From: Paenibacillus dendritiformis
GTDB taxonomy: Bacteria > Bacillota > Bacilli > Paenibacillales > Paenibacillaceae
Direction of reading: 5' to 3'
Assembly (NCBI RefSeq): GCF_021654795.1
Contig: NZ_AP025344.1
Span: 1,860,501 to 1,924,500 of the forward strand
Length of the DNA stretch: 64,000 nt
Position 1 is the stretch's first letter, and each line of letters starts with the position of its first letter. Positions 19,884-28,338 of this stretch are shown here, piece after piece. The translations under genes were made by a program, and so were the position numbers. The notes below the pieces were generated by a model that was not told the origin of the DNA, made no database searches, and worked only from the letters and a program-made list of their open reading frames with translations.

Positions 19884-19910
19884 TGCAACCATTTGCGGCT
19901 TCGGCACGTC
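19884..19910 (+). promoter_or_regulatory. Possible ECF-type autoregulatory promoter
   Basis: TGCAAC (19884-19889), 17 bp, CGTC (19907-19910) resembles the ECF/SigW-type pattern TGAAAC-N16-CGTA and would start transcription about 25 nt before the GTG of the sigma gene. One mismatch in each box. Confidence 0.35.
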
Positions 19911-19942
19911 AATGGATATGCAAGAGAGGGGGATAACAGGTA

Positions 19943-20488
19943 GTGGATTCGGGACTGATACGAGCCGCTCAATCCGGCGATCGCGACGCTTTAATCACTC
20001 TTTTGCGGGAAATCGAACAATACGTGTATCGGACAGCTTATTATATCCTCAATAATGAGCAGGATGCACTGGACGCGTCCCAAGAGGCCTTAATCCGGAT
20101 TTATTCCAAAATTCAATCTTATGAGGAAAAAGCTCAGTTCAAAACATGGGTGCAGCGGATTGTGACGAATATTTGCATTGACAAATTCCGGCGCAATCGC
20201 CCGACTGTGTCGATTGATGAGCATGACCTCGTGTTTGTCGGGGAACAGAATGTAGAGAAGGAAGTTATGTCCGCCTACACGGCACAGGACATACGTGAGG
20301 CAATAGATCGGCTGCCTGAACATCATCGTGCGGTCGTCGTTCTGCGATATCTGCAAGATTTTTCCTACAACGAGATTGCGGAAAGCTTGAATTTGCCGTT
20401 GAACACGGTCAAATCCTATCTATTTCGCGCCCGGCAACAACTGCAGACGATGCTGCAAGATTATGAGAAAGGTGGTGTACGAGGATGA
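19943..20488 (+). CDS. ECF-type RNA polymerase sigma factor
   Basis: A 181-residue sigma-70 family protein of the ECF group. Region 2 (QDALDASQEALIRIYSKIQSY, about 36-56) is followed by a short linker and region 4 (AIDRLPEHHRAVVVLRYLQ, NEIAESLNLPLNTVKSYLFRAR, about 115-165). GTG start at 19943 after GAGAGGGGG at longer than usual spacing. Its last 4 nt overlap the anti-sigma gene. The SigW/SigE-like family is clear, but I do not assign a named sigma factor. Confidence 0.92.
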   Translation: MDSGLIRAAQSGDRDALITLLREIEQYVYRTAYYILNNEQDALDASQEALIRIYSKIQSYEEKAQFKTWVQRIVTNICIDKFRRNRPTVSIDEHDLVFVGEQNVEKEVMSAYTAQDIREAIDRLPEHHRAVVVLRYLQDFSYNEIAESLNLPLNTVKSYLFRARQQLQTMLQDYEKGGVRG

Positions 20489-21786
20489 ACTGTGCAGAGG
20501 TGATGGAACTGAAGCAACGCAGCTTGGATGGTGAGTTGACGCAGTCGGAAGAGAGCCTGCTGACAGAGCATATCCGCCGATGCCCCGCCTGCGCCGAGAT
20601 GGCAGAACGGTTAGAGAATATTCATCAGGAACTGGTTCACCTGCCGAAGGTTACTCCGCCTTACAGCCTGGTGGATGCGATATTGCCTTCCTTGCAGCAG
20701 CTGGATAAGGAGCAGGCCGCAGCAGCGGGCGCATCGCCTTCCCCGGCTTCGGGTTCCATGGAGCGCCAGGGAAGCGCGACGGGCCCCGGGAAGAGAGAGC
20801 AGAAGCTGCAGGCCGTGACTCCGGTACAGAAATGGTACCGCAAGCGGCCATGGCGTTCTGCAGGAGCCGTGGTGGCCGCAGGTCTCGTGTTTGGCTTATT
20901 CATGGTGATGTTCAAGCCGCCGACGGCGACGGAGCAGGCGGGCGACTTTACGGAATTGATGTCGAAGTCTTCGCAAGAGTCCGGCGCCGTACCGAATTCG
21001 AGTCAGGCGCTTCGAAGCACTCATCCGGACGGGAAGCCGGCGACGCCAGAACCCAAAGCTGGAGCGGCCAACGATGGCAATGCGCCGAATACGCAGCAGC
21101 AACAAAATGCCCAACTGCCAGACGGCACGGGACAGAAATGGGAGGAAGTGCCGGACACCGCGCCGGCGAAGCCGGCGGAAGGCAGCGGCGCGGCAGAGGA
21201 CCGTCCGAAGAAGAACCCGAAGCGGGAGCAGGAGCGTAAGCCGGCGGCATCGCCGCCTGCAGAGAAGCAAGAGAAGAACGGGAAGCAAGACAAGAAGGCC
21301 GAGGAGCCTGCGGCCGGCAAGCAGCATACCGGAGCGGACCCAGCCGAGCAGCAGGACAGCCAGGTGCCGCCGTCCATTCCCGCCGTTACCGAAAATGAAG
21401 AGCTGGAGAACGGTTCGAGCGCCGATGCCGGCAGCATGGGGTTCGCGGACAGCGATTTGAACCGTCAATCCCTGTTCGCGGCGTCGAAGGAAGCAACATC
21501 GCCGGACGGCAAATGGATGGTCCTATGGGAGAACGGCCAACTGATGTTGTACGGGGTCACCGATACGGAACAGACCAAGCTGCAGACGCTGGCATTCGCC
21601 GACAGGCCGGAAGAGCTGATCTGGTCTTCGGACAGCAGCCGTCTGGAAGTAACCGTGCGGACAGCGGACGGAGTGCGCCAGTTCCATTATGACGTGTCTT
21701 CGAACGGATTGACGGAAACGGCCGCCGGCGAGGCCGAGAAGAAGGAGCCCGTCGTGGTGCCCGGTACGGCCAAGCCGGCAACCTAG
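20485..21786 (+). CDS. Zinc-finger (zf-HC2) transmembrane anti-sigma factor with propeller-like sensor tail
   Basis: A 433-residue protein. The N-terminal zf-HC2 anti-sigma domain has H29, C33 and C36 (HIRRCPAC), a single membrane helix covers about 124-143, then a 200-residue Pro/Glu/Lys-rich extracytoplasmic linker. The C-terminal ~100 residues have two PD40-like blades (SPDGKWMVLWENGQLMLYGV and IWSSDSSRLEV). The overlap with the sigma gene shows they form a pair: the cytosolic domain should hold the sigma factor until the outside part senses stress. The linker and C-terminal domain are unlike the short RsiW proteins. Confidence 0.88.
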   Translation: MNCAEVMELKQRSLDGELTQSEESLLTEHIRRCPACAEMAERLENIHQELVHLPKVTPPYSLVDAILPSLQQLDKEQAAAAGASPSPASGSMERQGSATGPGKREQKLQAVTPVQKWYRKRPWRSAGAVVAAGLVFGLFMVMFKPPTATEQAGDFTELMSKSSQESGAVPNSSQALRSTHPDGKPATPEPKAGAANDGNAPNTQQQQNAQLPDGTGQKWEEVPDTAPAKPAEGSGAAEDRPKKNPKREQERKPAASPPAEKQEKNGKQDKKAEEPAAGKQHTGADPAEQQDSQVPPSIPAVTENEELENGSSADAGSMGFADSDLNRQSLFAASKEATSPDGKWMVLWENGQLMLYGVTDTEQTKLQTLAFADRPEELIWSSDSSRLEVTVRTADGVRQFHYDVSSNGLTETAAGEAEKKEPVVVPGTAKPAT

Positions 21787-21976
21787 AGGGCCGCAGGCTC
21801 GCGCGCTGCAAAAAATGGGCTGCGCCATCCCCCGGGGAGCGGCACACAATCGGCGCGGCGCGCGTATGATGAGGTATCAAAGGAAATGAAGCAAGTGACG
21901 TTCCCGTACGTCGTGTGACCGTTTGCGCGGAGTTTCTAGAGCTTCGCTGCAGGCGTTTATCATAGATGGTATGGGA

Positions 21977-22027
21977 CAAAGGGACTTGCGCCGTCCGCGA
22001 GGGCTGCGCCGGTCCCTTTGTTTTTTT
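21977..22027 (+). terminator. Terminator after the sigma/anti-sigma operon
   Basis: CAAAGGGAC and GTCCCTTTG form a 9-bp stem, with internal TGCGCC...GGCTGCGCC pairing possible, followed by seven T. Confidence 0.88.
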
Positions 22028-22085
22028 GCGGCGTTCCGCAAATTTTGCTATCATGAAGTGCATAGACAGGGGGAGGCATAAGGCA

Positions 22086-23132
22086 TTGGATATGAAGGCG
22101 GCGATTAAAGAAATCCAGCGCGGGGAGCCGCGCCCGATATATGTACTGTACGGTACGGAAAAGTACAGAATGCAAGAATTCGTTCACGGTTTGCTGGAGC
22201 ATGCTTTCGAGCCGGAGAACCGGGACTTGGCCATAATGAAGATGGACACGGCCGAAGCTCCGATCGAGGCTGTCATCGAAGAAGCGGAGACACTGCCGTT
22301 TCTTGTGCCCCGCAAGTGCATCCTGGTTAAGGATCAATCGATTTTTGCTTCCGGGAAGGACAAGATGGAGCATCGCACCGAGCGGCTGCTTGAATATATG
22401 GAACAGCCGATGGAGACCAGCATCATCGTCTTCCTGGTGCAGGCGGACAAGCTCGATGAGCGCAAGAAGACGGTCAAGACAGCCAAGGCGAAGGCCGCGG
22501 TGCTCGCTTTTCAGCCGCTGGGGGCCGAGGAGCTGGCGCAGTGGGTGAAGCGGGAGACGGGCAATCATGGCTGCTCCATCGGGGAGGAAGCGGTCACGGC
22601 CCTGTTGAATGCGGTAGGGACGAATCTGCAGGCGTTGGCCGGCGAGATTGAGAAATGCTGCTTGTTCGCGGGGGAGGGCGGCGTTATTGATGCGTCGGCG
22701 ATCGAAGGTCTTATTGCCAAAAACACGGAGCAGAACGTCTTCCAATTGGTCGAGGATGTCGTTCGCCATCGCGCCGGCAAGGCATTGGCGACCCTGCACG
22801 AGCTGCTGAAGCAGAAGGAGGAGCCGATTAAGATTATGGCGCTCATCGTCCGGCAGCTCCGGATAATGCTCCAGGTCAAGGAGCTGACGAACCGGAGCTT
22901 CACGCAGCAGCAGGCGGCCTCTCAGCTCGGAATCCATCCTTACGCGGCCAAGATGGCGGCCGAACAGGCGCGCGCCTACGGAACCGATGTATTGGCCGGA
23001 TGGTTGGCCGAAGCGGCCGAGCTTGACTATGAGATGAAGTCGGGGCGGGTGGACAAGGCGCTCGGTCTGGAAATGTTCATCATGCGGATGGCGGCGGGCA
23101 CCACGCGCAGCGGAATGGCCGGTTCACGCTAG
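22086..23132 (+). CDS. holA: DNA polymerase III delta subunit
   Basis: A 348-residue clamp-loader subunit. The N-terminus (IQRGEPRPIYVLYGTEKYRMQEF) and the AAA+-like middle region (PFLVPRKCILVKD) match HolA; the C-terminal collar domain follows (VKELTNRSFTQQQAA). TTG 22086 is chosen because GGAGG lies 9 nt upstream; ATG 22092 is the alternative. Holding the comEC-holA-rpsT-gpr order is typical of Bacilli, here with a sigma/anti-sigma pair inserted. Confidence 0.93.
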   Translation: MDMKAAIKEIQRGEPRPIYVLYGTEKYRMQEFVHGLLEHAFEPENRDLAIMKMDTAEAPIEAVIEEAETLPFLVPRKCILVKDQSIFASGKDKMEHRTERLLEYMEQPMETSIIVFLVQADKLDERKKTVKTAKAKAAVLAFQPLGAEELAQWVKRETGNHGCSIGEEAVTALLNAVGTNLQALAGEIEKCCLFAGEGGVIDASAIEGLIAKNTEQNVFQLVEDVVRHRAGKALATLHELLKQKEEPIKIMALIVRQLRIMLQVKELTNRSFTQQQAASQLGIHPYAAKMAAEQARAYGTDVLAGWLAEAAELDYEMKSGRVDKALGLEMFIMRMAAGTTRSGMAGSR

Positions 23133-23144
23133 CCTGCCATCAAC

Positions 23145-23189
23145 AAAAGCCCGAAGACGGACGCGAGGCGTTCATCTTCGGGCTTCTTT
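23145..23189. terminator. Bidirectional terminator between holA and rpsT
   Basis: AAAAGCCCGAAGA and TCTTCGGGCTTCTTT flank a GC-rich loop, with A-rich and T-rich ends serving both strands. Confidence 0.88.
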
Positions 23190-23217
23190 GCTGCATTTAA
23201 GTATGAAAGGCTGCTGC

Positions 23218-23490
23218 TTACGCTTGTGCGAGCAGAGCGTTCAATTTTTGTGCCAAGCGGGACTTCTTGCGGGCAGCCGCATTTTTGTGGATCAAGCCTT
23301 TAGTAACGGCTTTGTCCAATTTCTTCGAAGCCAGAGCGACAGCTCCTTTGGCAGTTTCCACTTCATTATTAGCCAATGCAGCGTCAGCTGCTTTGACAGC
23401 CGTACGAAGTGCGGACTTCTGAGAAGCGTTCAACAGACGGCGCTTGTCGTTCGTTTTTACGCGTTTCACAGCGGATTTAATGTTAGGCAT
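23218..23490 (-). CDS. rpsT: 30S ribosomal protein S20
   Basis: A 90-residue basic protein starting [13 protein letters not shown] and containing [15 protein letters not shown], both diagnostic for S20. It binds 16S rRNA early in 30S assembly. The ATG at 23490 is preceded by GGAGGTGA on the reverse strand. It is transcribed alone, between convergent holA and divergent gpr. Confidence 0.97.
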   Translation of the reverse strand: MPNIKSAVKRVKTNDKRRLLNASQKSALRTAVKAADAALANNEVETAKGAVALASKKLDKAVTKGLIHKNAAARKKSRLAQKLNALLAQA

Positions 23491-23668
23491 TGCATTCACC
23501 TCCGTTGCATCGTAGTGCGACAATCGAATCTATACCATTTCCAGATCAGCATGAGATAGATTCACAACTTAAAATATTCTAGCATGACATACCCTAAAAA
23601 GCAATATGTTTGCCTCGGTCTCCCAATTTCCCGAATAGGCGTCGGCATGCGGTATTTCCGCTGCTGCC

Positions 23669-23698
23669 GCATAAAGTTGGCCTCCATCAGACACAATA
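23669..23698 (+). promoter_or_regulatory. Candidate sigma-G/sigma-F promoter of gpr
   Basis: GCATA (23669-23673), 18 bp, CACAATA (23692-23698) is close to the forespore consensus GnATA-N18-CATnnTA and lies 32 nt before the gpr ATG. Confidence 0.55.
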
Positions 23699-23730
23699 TC
23701 TGCAAAATGGAACTTTTGGGAGGTAGACTT

Positions 23731-24732
23731 ATGACGGCGGATTTGCGCAATTATTCGGTTCGTACCGATTTGGCGTTGGAATCCAGGGAAATGGTATCCC
23801 CTGATCGCGCCGCCTCCATTCCCGGAGTGCAGGAGCATGTCGAGGAGGATCGCGGCATCAAGATAACGCGGATTCATGTGCAGACGGAGGAAGGGTCGCG
23901 CGCCATCGGCCGCATGCCGGGGCGCTACATCACGATCGAGGTGCCGGGCTTGCGGCGCAAAGATTCCGACCTCCAGGACCGCGTCGCCACATCGTTCGCG
24001 CAGCTGTTCGGTTCTTTTCTCGAAGAAATCGGGATCGGCTCTTCCGCCAAAGTGCTTATCGTCGGCCTCGGGAACTGGAATGTGACTCCCGATGCGCTTG
24101 GGCCGCTCGTCGTCGAGAATGTGCTGGTCACCCGCCATTACTTCGAGGTAATGCCGGATCAGGTCAGCCCCGGCTACCGTGAGGTCAGCGCCGTCGCACC
24201 CGGCGTGCTCGGCGTGACGGGGATCGAGTCCAGCGATATCGTGCAAGGCATCGTCGATCGAATCCGCCCCGATCTCATCATCGCGATCGACGCGCTTGCC
24301 TCGAAAGCGCTGGAGCGCGTCAATACGACGATCCAGATTGCCGATATCGGGATTCATCCCGGCTCCGGCATCGGGAACAAGCGGCGGGGGCTGACCCGGG
24401 AGATTCTCGGGGTGCCGTGCATCGCCATCGGCGTGCCGACCGTATGCTACGCTTCGACCATCGTCAACAACGCCTTCGAAATGATGCGGGAGCACTTCAA
24501 GCAAGAGACGGATCAGACCCGGCATATTCTCGGCATTCTCGATGACATCGGCGAGCAGGATCGGCTGCTGCTGGTGAAGGAAGTGCTGGAGCCGCTTGGC
24601 CATGATCTCATCGTGACGCCGAAGGAAGTCGACGAATTCATGGAGGATATGGCCAACATTATCGCCAGCGGCCTGAACGCGGCCCTGCACGAAGCGGTCG
24701 ACAGCAGCAACGTGTCCGCCTACACGCATTGA
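23731..24732 (+). CDS. gpr: GPR germination protease
   Basis: A 333-residue spore protease (family A25) that degrades small acid-soluble spore proteins at germination. Recognisable regions are YSVRTDLALE at the N-terminus, VGLGNWNVTPDALGP, IIAIDALASKALERVNTTIQIADIGIHPGSG and GVPTV. ATG 23731 follows GGGAGG by 7-8 nt. A candidate forespore promoter precedes it. The zymogen is expected to be auto-processed near its N-terminus, as in Bacillus. Confidence 0.95.
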   Translation: MTADLRNYSVRTDLALESREMVSPDRAASIPGVQEHVEEDRGIKITRIHVQTEEGSRAIGRMPGRYITIEVPGLRRKDSDLQDRVATSFAQLFGSFLEEIGIGSSAKVLIVGLGNWNVTPDALGPLVVENVLVTRHYFEVMPDQVSPGYREVSAVAPGVLGVTGIESSDIVQGIVDRIRPDLIIAIDALASKALERVNTTIQIADIGIHPGSGIGNKRRGLTREILGVPCIAIGVPTVCYASTIVNNAFEMMREHFKQETDQTRHILGILDDIGEQDRLLLVKEVLEPLGHDLIVTPKEVDEFMEDMANIIASGLNAALHEAVDSSNVSAYTH

Positions 24733-24909
24733 TGGCGGACAGGGACGAGGGCCAGGAGAGTCCCCACCCTATCAAGCTGCCTCGGTTCACGAGGTGCTAG
24801 AAAAATCGGGGGAGCTTAAAGCTCCCCTCGGATTAATCTGCGCGAAGCTGCTTGAGATTGCATTTACTGCGTTCGATTTGCGTTGAGTCTCTTCCGTTGA
24901 GCAGATTAG

Positions 24910-25255
24910 CTTGATTGACGGATTGAACTTGCTTGACTTGATTGGCTTCATTGGCTTGCTTAGCTTGATTGACTGACTGGCGGGATTGACTTGGTTGAAC
25001 CTGATTGGCTTGATTGCGCTTGATTGACGGGATCGGTTGATTGAACTTGATTCACTTGATTGAGTTTGATATTGACGGGATCGGTTGATTGAACTTGATT
25101 CACTTGATTGTGCTTGATTGACGGGATTGGTTGATTAAACTTGATATACTTGATTGTGCTTGAATGACGGAATTGGCCGATTGAACTTGATTCACTTGAT
25201 TGTGCTTGAATGACGGAATTGAGTAACTGAACTTGGTTGATTTTGATTTAAGTTG
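24910..25255. repeat. Degenerate tandem array, ~46-bp period
   Basis: The core GACGG recurs at 25026, 25074, 25120, 25166 and 25212 (steps 48, 46, 46, 46), each followed by TTGATTGAACTTGATTCACT-like sequence with drift. More degenerate copies extend upstream to about 24910. Composition is rich in TTGATT. No start site or codon pattern supports coding. Confidence 0.85.
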
Positions 25256-25384
25256 ATTGCTTCGGCGAAGGCAGAATTGACTGGATTGAGCGCACTGCGG
25301 TAAAGAAGCGAACTGATGAACAAGGTGAAATAGCGACCGAACGAAGTGAACCAAATGAACGCTTATGAGTAAACTGAGTCTGGC

Positions 25385-25660
25385 AAGCGAACCCGGTGAA
25401 CACATAATGATGAGTATGTCTAAGTAAAAAGAGTGAACGAGTTAACGAGTAACTGAGTGTGCTGAGGGAGCCTGGTGAAGACGCAATAAGTATACGGAGT
25501 GAACTAAGTGAAAAGGGTAACCGTGTAATGAGTGGGCTGAGTGTGATAAGGGAACCTGGTGAAGACGTAATAAGTAGACGGGGTGAACTAGATAAACAAG
25601 GTAAACGTGTATTAAGTAGGCTGAGTGCGATAAACGAACCGGCTGAACGCGTACCAAGAA
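25385..25660. repeat. Degenerate tandem array, ~84-bp period
   Basis: CCTGGTGAAGACG-type blocks recur at 25392 (diverged), 25471, 25555 and 25639 (steps 79, 84, 84), with flanking AACTGAGTGTG and AATAAGTA segments repeating in register. The exact 84-bp steps equal 28 codons. A reverse-strand open frame crosses it but gives a low-complexity Ser/Leu repeat with no ribosome site that I can see. Confidence 0.8.
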
Positions 25661-25716
25661 GACGAAACTCACTAGTTTGTTGAAGCAGCGCCATTTGGCC
25701 AATCCGTCCCTGAAAA

Positions 25717-25892
25717 CTGCAAAAATGCAGCATTTCTATCGCCGTACCGATGCCGCGTCGGAGTTCCTGCAAAAATGCAGGAATTTCTGCCACATCGCTT
25801 AAATAGTCGATGGAAACTGCGAAAATGATGTAGTTTTGCAGGAATTCTTCCCCAGAACAGCCCAACGGGCGGAAAATACTGCAGCTGTGCAG
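25717..25892. repeat. Repeated palindrome CTGCAAAAATGCAG
   Basis: The perfect inverted repeat CTGCA-AAAA-TGCAG is at 25717-25730 and 25767-25780. Degraded versions begin at 25817 and 25879 (CTGCAGCTGTGCAG). The first three are 50 bp apart, the last 62 bp. TTTCT follows the first two copies. Confidence 0.75.
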
Positions 25893-25997
25893 CAATTTTC
25901 ACGCTGAGTCCCACAAATCGCCTCGTCCGGACAAGCCGACTCATCCGAAGCGGCGGCAGCCATTTCGCCGCTCAATTGAGGCATGCCCAAGGACCCC

Positions 25998-26025
25998 AAA
26001 AAACACCCTTGGCGGGTGTTTTTTT
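25998..26025. terminator. Bidirectional hairpin terminator
   Basis: AAAAAACACCC and GGGTGTTTTTTT around a 5-nt loop. It could end reverse transcription from the lipoprotein gene about 255 nt downstream of its stop. The stretch 26026-26280 between them shows no convincing gene. Confidence 0.85.
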
Positions 26026-26280
26026 GATGCCGATGGCCCGGCGAGGCTTATCGTCGAACGGAATCTGCGCTTGTTGAATGAACTGCGCGCTCCTGAAGCT
26101 TCACGAATCGAAAACTTACTAACCAGCATATGCTGTGCCCCGCGCCAGCGCATGCGGCTCCGCAGAAGCCCCATGTTGCCGGATTTTAGCGGAACCTCGA
26201 TGGGCCCCGCGGACGCTCTCCGAACGAACCGCACCTTGCTCGCTCTTCGCTACCGCAACGTAACCTGCCTACGCCCCTCG

Positions 26281-27336
26281 TTACTTCTGGTCCTGACCCC
26301 GCACCTGATCTCCCCGAACGGGGTCGCTTCCATCCTCGAACCGGATGCGAAGGGATGTCCCTTTCTCCAGAGAAGGGCTGTCGGATACCTGGAAGTGGAT
26401 ATGGGCATCCGACGAATTGCCGGAATTGCCGCACAGGCCGAGCCGATCGCCCTGCTTCACCGGATCGCCTTCCTTTACCAGGATGGAATCCTTTTTGAAA
26501 TGGGCGAGCACGCTGTATTCGCCGTTGCCGTGATCGATGACAATGTGATTGCCCGCTGCATCCTCCGAAAGCGGCTTCTCGAACGGCACATTATCCGGGT
26601 GGCCGTCCACGGCCTTGACGACCTTGCCGTCGAGCGGAGCGACAACGGGCTGACCGAACGCGAAATAGCTGGCGTTGTCCTTCGGATCTCCTTCCAGGCT
26701 GGCTCCGTCCCGTACGATGTACAAATCATACGCATACCGCTGCGTTGGATATTCATAATGATAGTTCAGCATCGTGTTGGTCCCTCCCCAGGCGATCGTC
26801 CATTCTCCTTCGAACGGCATCCGGTAGGCATGGCGCGTGTACTTCTCATCCGTGGCCCGGGGGTCGGACGGACGCAAGAGCAGTCCGTGAATCCGGCCTT
26901 CGCGCAGCATGGCGGAGAGGTGCATCTTGCCGTCTTTGCTGCTCCATACGTAGGTATACATGCCGTCCGCCGCCAGCCGGGAGATTTGAACCGGTGCCTC
27001 TCCCTTTTTCCATGATTGGCGAAGCAGCTTATCGATATCCTCGGCCGTGACCTGCTCCTGGAACTCCGGCGAGAAATGCTCATACAGCTTGGCCGTCTCA
27101 TGACCGGCAATCCAGCCGCTGACGTCGTCACCTGTCAACATCTCCAGTCCCTCCATTTTCTTCGTATGTGGCTCGTCTGCTTTTCGGTTCTCGCCGAATT
27201 CGGGCTCCTTCTCCTTAACCACACGGGTCTCCTCCACCGGGCTTTCCTGCTGACTGCCCGCATTCTCCGCGCAACCGCCCATGGCGATTGCAGAGGAGAG
27301 AGCTAACAAGCATACGGCGAGAGCTCGTTTCTTCAA
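26281..27336 (-). CDS. Lipoprotein with M23 (LytM-like) peptidase domain
   Basis: A 351-residue secreted lipoprotein. The signal peptide ends in a lipobox-like MGGC (Cys about 21). Residues 60-160 resemble a DUF3887/NTF2-like domain, and 190-340 form an M23 beta-sheet domain with QRYAYDL, GQPVVAPLDGKV, GNHIVIDHGNGEYSVLAHF and AHIHFQ. In the usual HxxxD zinc motif the first His seems replaced by Arg (RYAYD), so activity is uncertain. TTG start with AGGAAG upstream. It is divergent from a two-component operon that may sense the cell envelope. Could be an amidase regulator rather than an enzyme. Confidence 0.85.
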   Translation of the reverse strand: MKKRALAVCLLALSSAIAMGGCAENAGSQQESPVEETRVVKEKEPEFGENRKADEPHTKKMEGLEMLTGDDVSGWIAGHETAKLYEHFSPEFQEQVTAEDIDKLLRQSWKKGEAPVQISRLAADGMYTYVWSSKDGKMHLSAMLREGRIHGLLLRPSDPRATDEKYTRHAYRMPFEGEWTIAWGGTNTMLNYHYEYPTQRYAYDLYIVRDGASLEGDPKDNASYFAFGQPVVAPLDGKVVKAVDGHPDNVPFEKPLSEDAAGNHIVIDHGNGEYSVLAHFKKDSILVKEGDPVKQGDRLGLCGNSGNSSDAHIHFQVSDSPSLEKGTSLRIRFEDGSDPVRGDQVRGQDQK

Positions 27337-27460
27337 GAGTCATCTTCCTTTCCTGGTCTGTCTTCTCTTTTCAGCATAAGCTTCCGGATTGAACATCACC
27401 GTAACGCCAGTTCATTTTTAGCTTAACAATAACGTCTATTCTCCCGGAAAGCGTGACTCT

Positions 27461-27480
27461 GTTAAGGTTCCGTTAAGGTT
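27461..27480 (+). promoter_or_regulatory. Direct repeat GTTAAGGTT x2, candidate response-regulator box
   Basis: GTTAAGGTT at 27461-27469 and 27472-27480, an 11-bp step (one helical turn), as bound by OmpR/PhoB-type regulators. It lies in the divergent region before the response regulator gene; TACAAT at 27510-27515 could be the -10 with a poor -35. Confidence 0.5.
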
Positions 27481-27573
27481 GCGTTCCAAATGGCGACAGG
27501 CGGGCATGGTACAATGAATAAATGCAAATCAGGGAGCCGCGGAGGAAAAGCCGCTAAGGAGGAATATCGCAGG

Positions 27574-28338
27574 ATGAACATCTATGAAAGCCGAATCTTG
27601 ATCGTCGAAGACGACTCCGCCATTGGCAAAATGGTGAGGACGGTGCTCGGCAAGGAAGGGTTTACGGACGTGGCGTGCGTAAGCACGGGAGAGGAGGCGG
27701 TCCGGTATTGCGCCAGCCATGCCGTCCATTTGATCGTGCTGGATGTGATGCTTCCGGGAAAAAGCGGCTTCGAGCTGGCTCCGTTCCTGCGCGAGGCGAC
27801 AGATGCCCCGATTATATTCGTGACGGCCCGGACGACCGATCTGGACAAGCTGACCGGCTTCGCGCTGGGCGGGGACGATTATGTGACGAAGCCGTTCAAT
27901 CCGTTGGAACTTGCGGCGCGGGTCAAGGCCCAGCTCAAGCGATATCTGGCGTCCGCGGGAAAGCCGGCTCCGGAGCCGAAGGCGGCTCTGCCGGCCCGTT
28001 ATGTCTATGGAAGATTCTCGGTCGATGAAGGGGCAGGCGAGCTGCGGGTCGACGGGCTTCCGGTGGAATGTCCGGCGATGGTGTTTCAACTCCTGCTGTT
28101 CTTTTGCCGGCATCCGAACCGGATGTTCACGAAGCAGGAGTTATATGAGCGGGTATGGGGCTGCGACGCGATGAGCGATGACAATACCGTTATGGTCCAT
28201 ATTCATCGCATCCGCGAGCGAATCGAAGAAGTGCCGGGCAGGCCTCGCCTCCTCGTCACGGTGCGCGGCATGGGCTATAAGCTGGTGCCGCCCGATCAGG
28301 ACGGCGACGGACGCCCGATCGGAAGGTCCGGCTTATGA
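27574..28338 (+). CDS. OmpR-family response regulator
   Basis: A 254-residue regulator. The receiver domain has acidic residues VEDD, phospho-acceptor Asp about 57 (IVLDVMLPG) and the switch Lys in DYVTKPF; the C-terminal winged helix (GRFSVDEGAGELRVDG to VRGMGYKLV) binds DNA. ATG 27574 is chosen for GGAGG 13-14 nt upstream and a normal N-terminus. The stop overlaps the kinase ATG. Closest in style to VanR/PhoP-like regulators; target unknown. Confidence 0.92.
   Translation: MNIYESRILIVEDDSAIGKMVRTVLGKEGFTDVACVSTGEEAVRYCASHAVHLIVLDVMLPGKSGFELAPFLREATDAPIIFVTARTTDLDKLTGFALGGDDYVTKPFNPLELAARVKAQLKRYLASAGKPAPEPKAALPARYVYGRFSVDEGAGELRVDGLPVECPAMVFQLLLFFCRHPNRMFTKQELYERVWGCDAMSDDNTVMVHIHRIRERIEEVPGRPRLLVTVRGMGYKLVPPDQDGDGRPIGRSGL

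Noticed and set aside
24910..25255. CRISPR array
   Set aside because: The units vary along their whole length and there are no constant repeats with unique spacers, and no cas genes.
25248..25895. A 215-residue reverse frame through the 84-bp and palindrome repeats
   Set aside because: Low-complexity Ser/Leu repeat without a visible ribosome site; the 50-bp repeats it also covers do not keep the frame. Treated as repeat DNA.
25941..26234. A 97-residue reverse frame next to the 25998 terminator
   Set aside because: It crosses a strong terminator hairpin and has no family resemblance or ribosome site.
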